DNA of 64,000 nucleotides from assembly GCF_025947185.1 (NCBI RefSeq), contig NZ_CP110001.1, forward strand, positions 3,782,001-3,846,000. Reading direction: 5' to 3'. Position 1 is the stretch's first letter, and each line of letters opens with the position of its first letter. A program made the translations under genes and the position numbers. The stretch comes from Flavobacterium sp. N2038. GTDB taxonomy: Bacteria > Bacteroidota > Bacteroidia > Flavobacteriales > Flavobacteriaceae. Positions 29,169 through 38,463 of this stretch are shown in pieces. Below the pieces are notes generated by a model, which made no database searches, was not told the DNA's origin, and saw only the letters and a list, made by a program, of their open reading frames with translations.

Positions 29169-30134
29169 ATGAGAGAAGTCGCCTTCATAAAACAGAATAA
29201 AGAAAAATGGCTGGAATTTGAGCTAGCTATTTTTGGCAAAGCTAAAAAAAATCCTGACGAGTTAGCTAATTTATACATTCAAATGATGAATGATTTGTCG
29301 TATGCACAAACGTATTATCCAAAAAGTAAAACAGTAATTTACTTAAACCACCTTGCATCTCAGATCTATCAGAAAATTTATAAAACCAAAAGAACTGAAA
29401 AAAACACCGTTCTGGAATTTTTCTTAACCGATGTTCCATTGCTTGTATATGAATACAGACGTTATTTAATGTATTCTTTTATTTTGTTTGCAGTAACGGT
29501 CTCAATAGGAGTGGTTTCAGCAAAATACGACCCTACTTTTGTTCGCTTAATCCTTGGTAATGATTATGTCAACATGACTTTAGAAAACATTAAAAAAGGA
29601 GACCCAATGGCCGTATATGGTTCAGGCAGTAACTGGGGAAGTTTTATTGGTATTACAATGAATAATCTTTATGTAGGTGCAAAATGTTACTTCTTTGGAA
29701 TTTTTGCCGGAATTGGAACTTTTTTTATCTTCCTGAACAATTGCATCATGCTCGGCTCTTTTCAGTATTTCTTTTTTGAACAGGGTGTTTTCTGGAAAAG
29801 CGTGAGAGGTATCTGGATTCATGGTTCTATGGAAATATTTGCCATTGTAATCGAAACAACAGCAGGATTTATTTTGGGAACTTCTATGTTATTTCCAAAA
29901 ACTTTTTCAAGACTAAATTCGTTTAAAATTGGTTTTAAGAACAGTTTCAAAATTTTCCTTAGTACATTTCCGTTTACAATAAGTGCCGGATTTCTGGAAG
30001 GTTTTATTACCCGTTACTCAATTGATATGCCTAATTGGTTAAGCAGCTTTATCATCTTATTTACATTGGCAATAATTTCATTTTATTATTTGGTATATCC
30101 GTTTATTGTACACAAAAAAACACAACAATTATAA
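29169..30134 (+). CDS. Stage II sporulation protein M-like (SpoIIM/DUF95) membrane protein
   Basis: 321-residue multi-pass inner-membrane protein. The soluble N-terminus (about 1-100) contains NPDELANLYIQMMNDLSYAQ. Hydrophobic segments follow, with the family motif NNLYVGAKCYFFGIFAGIG and IWIHGSMEIFAIVIETTAGF (conserved His-Gly and Glu). These non-sporulating homologues are found with RDD, MoxR and DUF58 genes. It heads the plus-strand operon. Confidence 0.9.
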   Translation: MREVAFIKQNKEKWLEFELAIFGKAKKNPDELANLYIQMMNDLSYAQTYYPKSKTVIYLNHLASQIYQKIYKTKRTEKNTVLEFFLTDVPLLVYEYRRYLMYSFILFAVTVSIGVVSAKYDPTFVRLILGNDYVNMTLENIKKGDPMAVYGSGSNWGSFIGITMNNLYVGAKCYFFGIFAGIGTFFIFLNNCIMLGSFQYFFFEQGVFWKSVRGIWIHGSMEIFAIVIETTAGFILGTSMLFPKTFSRLNSFKIGFKNSFKIFLSTFPFTISAGFLEGFITRYSIDMPNWLSSFIILFTLAIISFYYLVYPFIVHKKTQQL

Positions 30135-30161
30135 GCCTAACTGAATTAATCGGAAACCATA

Positions 30162-30935
30162 ATGAATAGAATTTTCTTTATTTTATTTTTTCTCCTTTTC
30201 TGCAGTACTTCTCATGCACAGGATTCTTTGACGATCGAAGAGCCAGCAAAAATCAGCTCTGTAAAATATACTGAAAAAGACATTCAAATTGACACCACTA
30301 CTGTTGAAGCAAAAACTTTTGCTAAAGGTTTCAAAAAAAAATACACTGATTCTGATTTTGTTTACGAAACAAAGCCACTGGAAAAAACACTTTGGGATAG
30401 TTTTAAAGAATGGCTCGCCAGCATCTTTAGAAGAATGTTTACATTTAGTAACCCTGAAGCCTCTCTTAATTTTGTAGCACTATTAATGAAGATAATTGCC
30501 GTTTTGGTCATTATTGTCGTTATTTATCTCATTGTAAAAGCACTAATCAATAAAGAAGGCCGATGGATATTTGGAAAAAATTCTCAAAAAAGAACCATTA
30601 TATATTCAGACGCAGAGAAAAACATTCATCTTTTAGATTTCCAAAAATTAATAAAAGAGAGCATTCAGTCCGGACAAAAAAGAGCTGCTGTCAGGTATTA
30701 TTATTTATGGCTGCTCAAAGTCATGGCGCAAAATCGTTACATAGAATGGGATATCGAAAAAACCAATTCAGATTATTTGTACGAGCTTCAAAGTCCCGTT
30801 CATAAAGAAGAGTTTACCTATTTGTCTTATTTATACAATTATATTTGGTATGGTGAATTTGAAATTGATGAAAGTACTTTTATAAAAACCGAAAACCGAT
30901 TTAAAACAGCCATAAAAACCTTTAGCAATGAATAA
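30162..30935 (+). CDS. DUF4129-domain membrane protein
   Basis: 257-residue protein with a signal peptide (residues 1-20, ending SHA-Q), a periplasmic stretch, one membrane helix around 105-127 and a cytoplasmic C-terminal domain. RYYYLWLLKVMAQNRYIEWD, NSDYLYEL and YLYNYIWYGEFEIDES are typical of DUF4129. Its stop overlaps the start of the next gene by 8 bases, so translation is coupled. Confidence 0.85.
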   Translation: MNRIFFILFFLLFCSTSHAQDSLTIEEPAKISSVKYTEKDIQIDTTTVEAKTFAKGFKKKYTDSDFVYETKPLEKTLWDSFKEWLASIFRRMFTFSNPEASLNFVALLMKIIAVLVIIVVIYLIVKALINKEGRWIFGKNSQKRTIIYSDAEKNIHLLDFQKLIKESIQSGQKRAAVRYYYLWLLKVMAQNRYIEWDIEKTNSDYLYELQSPVHKEEFTYLSYLYNYIWYGEFEIDESTFIKTENRFKTAIKTFSNE

Positions 30936-32133
30936 ATCCATCAAAATTTATGTGGCTATTCTGGTTTTTGTTTTAGCCTTAATTCTAATTGCAGACCGGG
31001 ACAAACCTAAACCTATAGACTGGCGCCCGACTTTTTCTGTTCAGGACAAAATTCCTTATGGTCTGTTTATTTTTGATAAAGAGATCAATACTCTTATGAA
31101 AGGGTCTAAGATTGAAAAAATCTCGACCATAACACCATATGAATATTTAGATTCTCAATATGATGAAGATTCTCTGGTTTCTGCTTACAAAATAAAAGGA
31201 ACTTTTATTAATATAGCAGAACAGGAAGATATTGATGATGAGTCTGTAAAAGAACTATTTTACTTTGTTTCGCATGGTAATAATGTTTTTTTGAGTATGA
31301 GAAATTTTCCTCAAATTTTAATGGATAGTTTAAAACTGGAAGTGCAAACTAATTTTAAAAATTTAAACAGTACTTCGATCTGGATGGCGAACAAAAAGTT
31401 CAGCTCAAAAAAATACTTTTTTAAGCAATCTTTAGAGGATTATTTCACCAAAATAGATACTTCAAAAACAACTGTTTTAGGCTATCAGACCTCTGTTAAA
31501 AATGAAAAACACATCAATTTTATAAAAGTTCCATACAAAAACGGTTACTTTTATTTGCACACTCAGCCTGCAGCCTTTACCAACTATCATTTATTAAAAG
31601 GGAATCATTATCAATATGCCGAAAATGTTTTGTCCTATATTCCAAAAGGAGATATTTTCTGGTACATAAAAGGGCAAAACGGTGAATCCATTTCCAACTC
31701 ACCTTTGCGTTATATTTTTAGTCAGCCAGGATTAAAATGGGCCTACTATTTTTGCATTATTGCCATTCTGATTTTTATTATTTTTAATATTAAGCGCAAA
31801 CAAAGAATAGTGCCAATCATTAAACCGTTACCTAATTTAACGGTCGATTTTACCAAAACAATTGGAAACTTATATTATCAGGAAGGAGATCACACCAACA
31901 TTATCGATAAAAAGATTATTTATTTCTTAGAGAAAATGAGAAATGAGTATTTAATGGATACAACAAAACTTGATGATGAATTTATCAAAAAGCTCCATTA
32001 TAAAACAGGTAAAAACATAACTGATATACAGGAACTCGTATTTTTAATTAATGAACACCGGAAAAGTTATCACGGAAGTCTTGAAGAAGATTTAATCCGA
32101 ATTAATAATGCAATAGAAAAAATTTTACATTAG
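30928..32133 (+). CDS. DUF4350-domain membrane protein
   Basis: 401-residue protein with an N-terminal membrane helix (about 6-22, no cleavage site), a large periplasmic domain with the DUF4350 start PYGLFIFDKEINTLMKGSKI, a second helix (about 268-287, YYFCIIAILIFIIFNIKRKQ) and a cytoplasmic tail. It belongs to the SpoIIM/MoxR/DUF58 operon, where such proteins accompany the MoxR ATPase. Confidence 0.85.
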   Translation: MNKSIKIYVAILVFVLALILIADRDKPKPIDWRPTFSVQDKIPYGLFIFDKEINTLMKGSKIEKISTITPYEYLDSQYDEDSLVSAYKIKGTFINIAEQEDIDDESVKELFYFVSHGNNVFLSMRNFPQILMDSLKLEVQTNFKNLNSTSIWMANKKFSSKKYFFKQSLEDYFTKIDTSKTTVLGYQTSVKNEKHINFIKVPYKNGYFYLHTQPAAFTNYHLLKGNHYQYAENVLSYIPKGDIFWYIKGQNGESISNSPLRYIFSQPGLKWAYYFCIIAILIFIIFNIKRKQRIVPIIKPLPNLTVDFTKTIGNLYYQEGDHTNIIDKKIIYFLEKMRNEYLMDTTKLDDEFIKKLHYKTGKNITDIQELVFLINEHRKSYHGSLEEDLIRINNAIEKILH

Positions 32134-32210
32134 GCAAAAGTTTTACTGCTTCCAATTAATTTACGGAATGGTAAAAAACACATAATCAACAAAAGAAAAC
32201 AAACCAAAAT

Positions 32211-33224
32211 ATGGACGATTTTAATACCCCAGCAACAGAAATCACAAATGAAAATGTGAATTTTGAAACCAGAATAAATCTAACGCCTTTATTGGATCAC
32301 ATCAATATCATTAAAAAAGAATTGGAAACTGTGATTGTTGGGCAGCATAAAATGATCGATCAGCTTTTGGTGGCCATTTTATCCAACGGACATGTTTTAC
32401 TTGAAGGAGTTCCCGGAGTTGCCAAAACAATTACGGCAAAGTTACTTTCAAAAACGCTGAATATTGGCTTTAGCCGAATTCAGTTTACTCCGGATTTAAT
32501 GCCTTCTGATGTTTTAGGAACTTCAATCTTTAATTTAAAGAGTTCTGAATTTGAATTCAAAAAAGGGCCTATTTTCTCTAATCTGATTTTAATTGATGAG
32601 ATTAACCGTGCACCTGCCAAAACACAGGCCGCATTATTTGAGGTTATGGAAGAGCGTCAGATTACTATTGATGGCACAACTTATCAGCTTGATACTCCAT
32701 TTTTAGTACTTGCTACTCAAAACCCAATCGAACAGGAAGGAACGTATCGTTTGCCAGAGGCGCAATTGGACCGTTTTTTATTCAAAATCACGATCGATTA
32801 TCCAAAATTAGACGAAGAAATACTAATTATTCAAAGAGAACATTTGCTCCAGAATCATGGCAAATTGGAAGCTATTAAAACGGTACTTTCTTCGGCTGAA
32901 ATAAAAGAATATCAGGCTTTAGTGAGACAAATTAGAGTAGAACAGAATCTACTGGAATATATTGCACGTATTGTTGTCAATACCCGAGAAAATGCCTTTT
33001 TGTATCTTGGTGCATCGCCTCGTGCTTCTATTGCCATATTGAATGCTGCTAAAGGTTTTGCCGCTATTCGTGGACGTGATTTTGTTACTCCCGAAGATAT
33101 TAAAGAAGCTACGATTCCTGTTTTACAACATCGTGTTATTGTTGCTCCGGAAAGAGAGATGGAAGGAATTTCGAGTTCTGAAATTATCAGACAAATTATT
33201 GAAACGGTAGAAATACCAAGATAA
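32211..33224 (+). CDS. MoxR-family AAA+ ATPase
   Basis: 337-residue cytoplasmic AAA+ protein thought to act as a chaperone for metal insertion or complex assembly. Walker A is GVPGVAKT, Walker B LILIDEINRAPAKTQAALFE, sensor 1 ATQNPIEQEGTYRLP, and the arginine region AQLDRFLF is present. A lid domain with SPRASIAILNAAKGFAAIRG follows. The partner DUF58 protein (VWA-like) is next in the operon. Confidence 0.93.
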   Translation: MDDFNTPATEITNENVNFETRINLTPLLDHINIIKKELETVIVGQHKMIDQLLVAILSNGHVLLEGVPGVAKTITAKLLSKTLNIGFSRIQFTPDLMPSDVLGTSIFNLKSSEFEFKKGPIFSNLILIDEINRAPAKTQAALFEVMEERQITIDGTTYQLDTPFLVLATQNPIEQEGTYRLPEAQLDRFLFKITIDYPKLDEEILIIQREHLLQNHGKLEAIKTVLSSAEIKEYQALVRQIRVEQNLLEYIARIVVNTRENAFLYLGASPRASIAILNAAKGFAAIRGRDFVTPEDIKEATIPVLQHRVIVAPEREMEGISSSEIIRQIIETVEIPR

Positions 33225-33275
33225 TTGTGAATTGTTAATGTGAAATTTGAGTCGATAACCATCAGTGATGTCACC

Positions 33276-33322
33276 CTGAGCGAAGTCGAAGGATACAACA
33301 TAAAGGCTTCGACTTCGCTCAG
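33276..33322. repeat. 16-bp perfect inverted repeat (CTGAGCGAAGTCGAAG)
   Basis: CTGAGCGAAGTCGAAG at 33276-33291 and its exact reverse complement at 33307-33322 sit between the MoxR and DUF58 genes. A single arm recurs at 40135-40150. It could form a strong hairpin inside the operon transcript and alter the expression ratio of the two genes (inference). Confidence 0.9.
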
Positions 33323-33380
33323 CCTGAAAATGTTAGCTAAACTTGAAACATGAAGCCTAAAACATGAAATTAAATAAAAA

Positions 33381-34712
33381 ATGAAATTCATAAAAAGTCT
33401 ATATCTCAATAACTTCTTTTTCTATTTGCTTTTGGGCATTATAGCCTTATTTGTCTGTGCTTTTATTTTTCCTAATATCTACAATGCCGTTTGGTTTGGA
33501 GTTTTAACGCTTATTACATTTTTAGGTCTCGATATTTTGCTTTTATATATCACAAAAAACGGATTTGAAGCAGAGAGAATTACACCTGAAAAATTATCAA
33601 ACGGAGATTTAAATCCGATTACCCTCTATCTGAAAAATCAATATACATTTCCGGTTTCCATTAAAATTATTGACGAAATTCCGTTTCAGTTTCAGGTTCG
33701 CGATTTCAAGATTATAAAAAAATTAAAAGCGTCATCTCAAAAAGAAATCAGTTATGAACTTCGTCCTACAGAACGTGGCGAATACAATTTTGGATCTTTA
33801 AATATTTATGTTTCATCGCCGTTAAGACTAATTTCCAGAAGGTTCTCTTTTGACAAAAACAAAATGGTGCCTGCCTACCCTTCGTACATTCAATTAAGAA
33901 AATACGATTTACTGGCTTTTTCGAATAATTTATTCCAATACGGAATCAAGAAAATTCGTCGAATTGGCCATACAATGGAATTTGAACAAATTAAGGAATA
34001 TGTTCAGGGTGATGATTTGCGCACTTTAAACTGGAAAGCGACTGCAAAGAAAAATGCTTTGATGGTCAACCAGTTTCAGGACGAAAAATCACAATCTGTT
34101 TATATGGCGATTGATAAAGGCCGTGTTATGCAAATGCCTTTTGACGGTTTAAGCTTACTGGATTACGCTATAAACTCGACTCTTGTTTTGTCGAATGTTA
34201 TCTTGAAAAAACAAGATAAAGCCGGCCTTTTTTCTTTTTCTAAAAAAGTAGAAAACAGAGTTTTTGCCGAAAAAAGAGGCTCGCAGATGCAAAAAATCCT
34301 CGAAACCTTATACAATATCAAGACTGACTTTTTTGAAAGTGATTATAGCCGATTGTATGTAGATATTAAGAAAAATATCAATCAAAGAAGTTTGATTATT
34401 TTGTATACCAATTTTGAAACTATGGATGGCCTAAACAGACAATTACCTTATTTAAAAGGAATTGCAAGGAGTCATTTATTGGTTGTTGTTTTCTTTCAGA
34501 ATACTGAATTAAATACGATCATAAACAAAAAAACAAGCACCATACAAGAAGTTTACGATAAAGTAATTGCAGAAAAATTCATTTTCGAAAAACGCCTTAT
34601 TGTAAACGAACTTAAAAAATACGGAATACATTCGGTACTTACACAACCCGAAAATTTGACTCTCGACGCTATCAATAAATATTTAGAGATAAAAGCCAGA
34701 GGGATTTTGTAG
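33381..34712 (+). CDS. DUF58-domain membrane protein
   Basis: 443-residue protein with two N-terminal membrane helices (about 10-60), a beta-rich periplasmic-side segment and the DUF58 core MEFEQIKEYVQGDDLRTLNW followed by KATAKKNALMVNQFQDEKS. The C-terminal half is VWA-like (VYMAIDKGRVMQMPFDGLSL, where the DxSxS metal site is degenerate). It is the usual partner of MoxR ATPases and ends the operon. Confidence 0.9.
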   Translation: MKFIKSLYLNNFFFYLLLGIIALFVCAFIFPNIYNAVWFGVLTLITFLGLDILLLYITKNGFEAERITPEKLSNGDLNPITLYLKNQYTFPVSIKIIDEIPFQFQVRDFKIIKKLKASSQKEISYELRPTERGEYNFGSLNIYVSSPLRLISRRFSFDKNKMVPAYPSYIQLRKYDLLAFSNNLFQYGIKKIRRIGHTMEFEQIKEYVQGDDLRTLNWKATAKKNALMVNQFQDEKSQSVYMAIDKGRVMQMPFDGLSLLDYAINSTLVLSNVILKKQDKAGLFSFSKKVENRVFAEKRGSQMQKILETLYNIKTDFFESDYSRLYVDIKKNINQRSLIILYTNFETMDGLNRQLPYLKGIARSHLLVVVFFQNTELNTIINKKTSTIQEVYDKVIAEKFIFEKRLIVNELKKYGIHSVLTQPENLTLDAINKYLEIKARGIL

Positions 34713-34768
34713 ATGAATCGCTTTTCAAATCATCTAAACTACTCTAACCATATAAAACAAACCATATA

Positions 34769-36133
34769 ATGAAACAAACTTTTGTATTATTATCACTTTT
34801 TTTTACAATTACTGTTTTGGCACAAACTCCAAATACATTATCCCCTAGTGATAAAGTTTACGGACTTTCAAAGTTCTGGCAAGAAGTAAATTACAATTTT
34901 GTCTATTTGAATAAAGTTGATCGGACGATGTGGGATAATAGATACAAAGAACTTATTTCTATTGTTCAGAATACAAAAAACGATTACGAGTATTACCTCG
35001 AACTTCAAAAGTTTTGTGCTTTATTAAAAGATGGACATACAAATGTTTATTTTCCCGATAACATTATACAAATGACCAATATGTTTGGGGACTATAGACT
35101 TTTTGTTAAAAATATTGAAGGAAAGGCAATAATAACGAGAATAAATTTGAGCAAAAAAGAAGAAGTTCCTGTTGGAAGCGAAATCATAGAAGTCAATGGA
35201 AAACTTGTTCAAAAATTTATTGATGAAAATGTTGCTCCTTACATTTCTTCTTCAACTGATTATGTTTTACAAGACTGGAGTATCTCAAGTTTGTTAAAAG
35301 GTTTGGACGGAGACACTTTTAAAATCAAAATAAAAAAGCCGAATAAAAAAATCATAGAACTGACTTTAACTCATAAAAAAACAGAAGAAAAAGAAGTTTT
35401 TCCGCCTTTTGAAGTAGACAGACAGCTTTTAGACTTTAAATGGATGAATAACGAAACTGCCTATGTTTCTTTAAATTCTTTCTCTAATAAAAAGATTGAC
35501 AGCTTGTTTACAGCAAAACTTCCTGAATTGTATAAAGCAAAATCGTTAATCATTGATTTACGCTATAATGGCGGAGGAAGTACAAGCATTGGAATGGCAA
35601 TATTGCAATATTTAACCAATGACACTCTTCTTTACGGATCAAAGACGAAAAGCAGATTGCACATTCCAGCCTTCAAAGCGTGGGGAAAATCTGTGACTGC
35701 AAAGGATACTGTAAATAACTTATGGAAGAAAAAAGCCTATTTATCTTACCGTGATAATTTCTTTTATGATTTTGATTATGAAGCCGACACCATAAAACTA
35801 AAGGCAAAAAGAATAGTTGTTCCCACTGTAATTTTGCTTGGTCACAATACAGCATCAGCGGCAGAAGATTTTCTAATTTATGCCGATACTCAAAAACATA
35901 TGATTAAGATGGGGCAAAATTCATTTGCTAGTACAGGACAGCCTTTTCTATTTGATTTACCCGGAGGAGGATCGGCAAGAATTTGCACAAAAAAAGATAC
36001 ATATCCAGATGGAAGAGAATTTGTAGGTTATGGTATAAAACCAGATATAGAAGTTATTCCAACTTTAAGCGACTACTTAAAAAATAGAGATGCAACTCTC
36101 GAAGAAGCTGTAAAATATTTAAAAAAGAAATAA
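34769..36133 (+). CDS. S41-family serine peptidase (tricorn/C-terminal-processing type)
   Basis: 454-residue exported peptidase. The signal peptide is residues 1-18 (ending VLA-Q). An N-terminal helical domain with FWQEVNYNFVYLNKVD is followed by a PDZ-like part (GSEIIEVNGKLVQKF). The catalytic domain has SLIIDLRYNGGGSTSIGMAI and the nucleophile Ser in GHNTASAAEDFLIYAD. No lipobox is seen. The substrate is unknown; it is a single gene with a 56-base gap after the DUF58 gene. Confidence 0.9.
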   Translation: MKQTFVLLSLFFTITVLAQTPNTLSPSDKVYGLSKFWQEVNYNFVYLNKVDRTMWDNRYKELISIVQNTKNDYEYYLELQKFCALLKDGHTNVYFPDNIIQMTNMFGDYRLFVKNIEGKAIITRINLSKKEEVPVGSEIIEVNGKLVQKFIDENVAPYISSSTDYVLQDWSISSLLKGLDGDTFKIKIKKPNKKIIELTLTHKKTEEKEVFPPFEVDRQLLDFKWMNNETAYVSLNSFSNKKIDSLFTAKLPELYKAKSLIIDLRYNGGGSTSIGMAILQYLTNDTLLYGSKTKSRLHIPAFKAWGKSVTAKDTVNNLWKKKAYLSYRDNFFYDFDYEADTIKLKAKRIVVPTVILLGHNTASAAEDFLIYADTQKHMIKMGQNSFASTGQPFLFDLPGGGSARICTKKDTYPDGREFVGYGIKPDIEVIPTLSDYLKNRDATLEEAVKYLKKK

Positions 36134-36208
36134 CATCGTAAGTTAGTTTTTAACCTGATCTCTAGTTATCATTGTTACGAAATCTACTTACTCTAAATAA
36201 GATACAAA

Positions 36209-37294
36209 ATGAGAAAAATATTTTTAATTCCGATTGCTTTAATAAGCTTTTTAACCACTGCTCAAAAAACAGAAAACATTATCATCATAACCACAGATGG
36301 TTTTAGATGGCAGGAAGTTTTTAAGGGAATTGATCCTGCAATTGCCAATGATAAAAAATTCAATCAGGGAGACAGTACCTATATTTACAAAAATTATGGA
36401 AGCCCTGACATTACAGCATCACGTAAAAAATTAATGCCTTTTTTTTGGTCAGAAATTGTTTCGAAAGGGCAAATTTACGGCAACCGCGATCTGGGAAACA
36501 AAGTTGATGTTGCAAACCCATATTGGTTTAGTTATCCGGGGTATAGTGAGATTATGACCGGAAATGTCGATCTTAAGGTCAATTCAAACAGTTATAAAGC
36601 CAATCCTAATGTAAATGTTTTAGAATTTCTAAATCAGCAATCCAAGTTAAAAGGAAAAGTGGCCGCTTTTGGTGCGTGGGATGCGTTTGACAGAATTTTA
36701 AATGAAGAAAGAAGTGGTTTCCCTGTGATTTCGGCATTTGATAATGTTGGAGGAAATAAACCAACTGCGAGTCAAAAACTATTAAATGAGATGCGTAACA
36801 ACTCGTACAAACCATTTCATATGGATGAATGTCTGGATGTTTTTACCCATTATCAGGCGATGGACGAACTAAAAACTAAAAAGCCAAAAGTACTTTATGT
36901 TGCTTACGGAGAGACAGACGAATGGGCGCATCATGGCCATTATCGTTCCTATCTTGATGCCGCAAATCAGGTAGATAAATGGATTGAAGAAATCTGGAAT
37001 TTTGTTCAAAATGATCCCCAATACAAAAACAAAACAACTTTACTAATTACGGTAGATCATGGTCGTGGAGATAAAATAAAATCGCAATGGACAGATCATG
37101 GTTCTGATATTGCCGGAGCTTCGCAAATATGGTTTGCCACAATGGGTCCGGAAATAGCAGCAAAAGGTGAAATTAAAACTGATTCTCAGCTTTATCAAAA
37201 ACAATTTGCGCAAACCCTTGCTAAAATTATGGGATATACTTTTACTGCCGAACATCCGGTTGCCAATGAAATCCCTGAAGTTTTACAAAAATAA
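36209..37294 (+). CDS. Alkaline-phosphatase-superfamily phosphodiesterase/phosphatase-like enzyme
   Basis: 361-residue exported enzyme with signal peptide 1-18 (ending TTA-Q). It has the superfamily metal site IIIITTDGFRWQEVF, the SYPGYSEIMTG segment, AYGETDEWAHHGHYRSYLDA and LITVDHGRGDK, matching the two-metal site of nucleotide pyrophosphatase/phosphodiesterase-like proteins. The substrate is unknown. Confidence 0.85.
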   Translation: MRKIFLIPIALISFLTTAQKTENIIIITTDGFRWQEVFKGIDPAIANDKKFNQGDSTYIYKNYGSPDITASRKKLMPFFWSEIVSKGQIYGNRDLGNKVDVANPYWFSYPGYSEIMTGNVDLKVNSNSYKANPNVNVLEFLNQQSKLKGKVAAFGAWDAFDRILNEERSGFPVISAFDNVGGNKPTASQKLLNEMRNNSYKPFHMDECLDVFTHYQAMDELKTKKPKVLYVAYGETDEWAHHGHYRSYLDAANQVDKWIEEIWNFVQNDPQYKNKTTLLITVDHGRGDKIKSQWTDHGSDIAGASQIWFATMGPEIAAKGEIKTDSQLYQKQFAQTLAKIMGYTFTAEHPVANEIPEVLQK

Positions 37295-37304
37295 AAGTTT
37301 TATT

Positions 37305-37361
37305 AGCCATGAATTCACTAAGTTATATTCCCCAATGGGTTAAATTCGTGAATTCGTGGCT
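37305..37361. repeat. 14-bp inverted repeat (AGCCACGAATTCAC family)
   Basis: AGCCATGAATTCAC (37305-37318) pairs with GTGAATTCGTGGCT (37348-37361) with one mismatch. It lies 11 bases past the stop of the phosphodiesterase gene and is related to the element at 10546-10595. Confidence 0.8.
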
Positions 37362-37568
37362 AACTTTTTTATTCAAAACAAGAAACTACATCCCTTTGAT
37401 AATTATAAAAAGGTTTTGGATTTTATAAATCAACTGAATCATTTTCAAAACAAACCATCAATTTTAACTGGTGAGAATCAACGTAATTTTCCACTTATCA
37501 AAATAGATTTTTCAAAAAAAATCTTTCAGGAATTAACAAAAACAGAAGCAGAGAAATTATGGAGATAA
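37356..37568 (+). CDS. Small hypothetical protein or gene remnant
   Basis: A 70-residue frame starting at GTG inside the right arm of the preceding repeat. The product (NKKLHPFDNYKKVLDFINQL, then a stretch ending in KTEAEKLWR) looks like real protein sequence in codon use, but I do not recognise it. Because the only start lies inside a repeat, it may be the 3' end of a lost gene. Function unknown. Confidence 0.3.
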   Translation: MANFFIQNKKLHPFDNYKKVLDFINQLNHFQNKPSILTGENQRNFPLIKIDFSKKIFQELTKTEAEKLWR

Positions 37569-37580
37569 AATCCAAAACCG

Positions 37581-37602
37581 ACAAGGTTTTAAAAACCTTG
37601 CA
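37581..37602. repeat. Third copy of the ACAAGGTTTT...AAAACCTTGCA element
   Basis: ACAAGGTTTTAAAAACCTTG(CA) differs at two positions from the right arm at 18530-18551. It is itself a near-palindrome able to form a hairpin. Confidence 0.75.
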
Positions 37603-37655
37603 GGAAGAAAAAAACTCTGTACCTTTGAGCCTTTGCAACTTTGAGCCTTAAAAAA

Positions 37656-38447
37656 ATGAAACAAATTACTTCAGTTCAAAATCCGTTTATAAAATCTCTT
37701 GTTTTACTACAGGAAAAAGCAAAAGCCCGCAAACAAACCGGAACATTTTTAATCGAAGGTTTACGTGAAATTTCGATTGCAATAAAAGGCGGATATGAAA
37801 TTGAAACTGTTTTATTTTTGCCTGAATTAATCAATGAAAATCAAATTGATCAATTAGTTTCTTCTTCGGTTCAATTAATCGAAATCAATAAAGAAGTTTA
37901 TCAAAAACTCGCTTACAGAGATACCACTGAAGGTATATTGGCTGTAGCCAAAACTAAATCACTGAAATTATCGGATCTGAAATTATCTGAAAACCCCTTA
38001 ATTTTGGTTGCAGAAGCTCCTGAAAAACCAGGAAATATTGGCGCACTTTTACGAACTGCAGATGCAGCAAATTTAGACGCAGTTTTAATTGCAAATCCAA
38101 AAAGTGATTTATACAATCCAAACATTGTGCGTTCGAGTGTTGGATGTTTGTTTACCAACCAGATAGCAACCGGAAGCACGGCGGAAATCATTGCTTTTCT
38201 TCAGGAAAACAAAATTGATTTTTACTGCGCGACTTTACAAAATTCAACTTCCTACCATACTCAAAATTTCACGACTCCAACCGCTTTAGTTGTCGGGACA
38301 GAAGCAACAGGTTTAACACAAGAGTGGCGAGATGCAGCGACACAAAATATTATAATTCCAATGCAAGGCGAAATAGACAGTATGAATGTCTCTGTTGCAG
38401 CTGCAATTTTAATTTTTGAAGCAAAACGTCAAAGAGAATTTAAATAA
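37656..38447 (+). CDS. TrmH/SpoU-family RNA 2'-O-methyltransferase
   Basis: 263-residue SAM-dependent methyltransferase for tRNA or rRNA. The N-terminal substrate-binding domain starts MKQITSVQNPFIKSLVLLQE and RKQTGTFLIEGLREI. The SPOUT knot has the three motifs: PGNIGALLRTADAANLDAVL, LVVGTEATGLTQEW and MNVSVAAAILIFEAKRQREF. I start at the ATG at 37656; an upstream TTG would add five residues from a repeat-like spacer. The target nucleotide is unknown. Confidence 0.92.
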   Translation: MKQITSVQNPFIKSLVLLQEKAKARKQTGTFLIEGLREISIAIKGGYEIETVLFLPELINENQIDQLVSSSVQLIEINKEVYQKLAYRDTTEGILAVAKTKSLKLSDLKLSENPLILVAEAPEKPGNIGALLRTADAANLDAVLIANPKSDLYNPNIVRSSVGCLFTNQIATGSTAEIIAFLQENKIDFYCATLQNSTSYHTQNFTTPTALVVGTEATGLTQEWRDAATQNIIIPMQGEIDSMNVSVAAAILIFEAKRQREFK

Positions 38448-38463
38448 TCTAAAACCATAAGTT

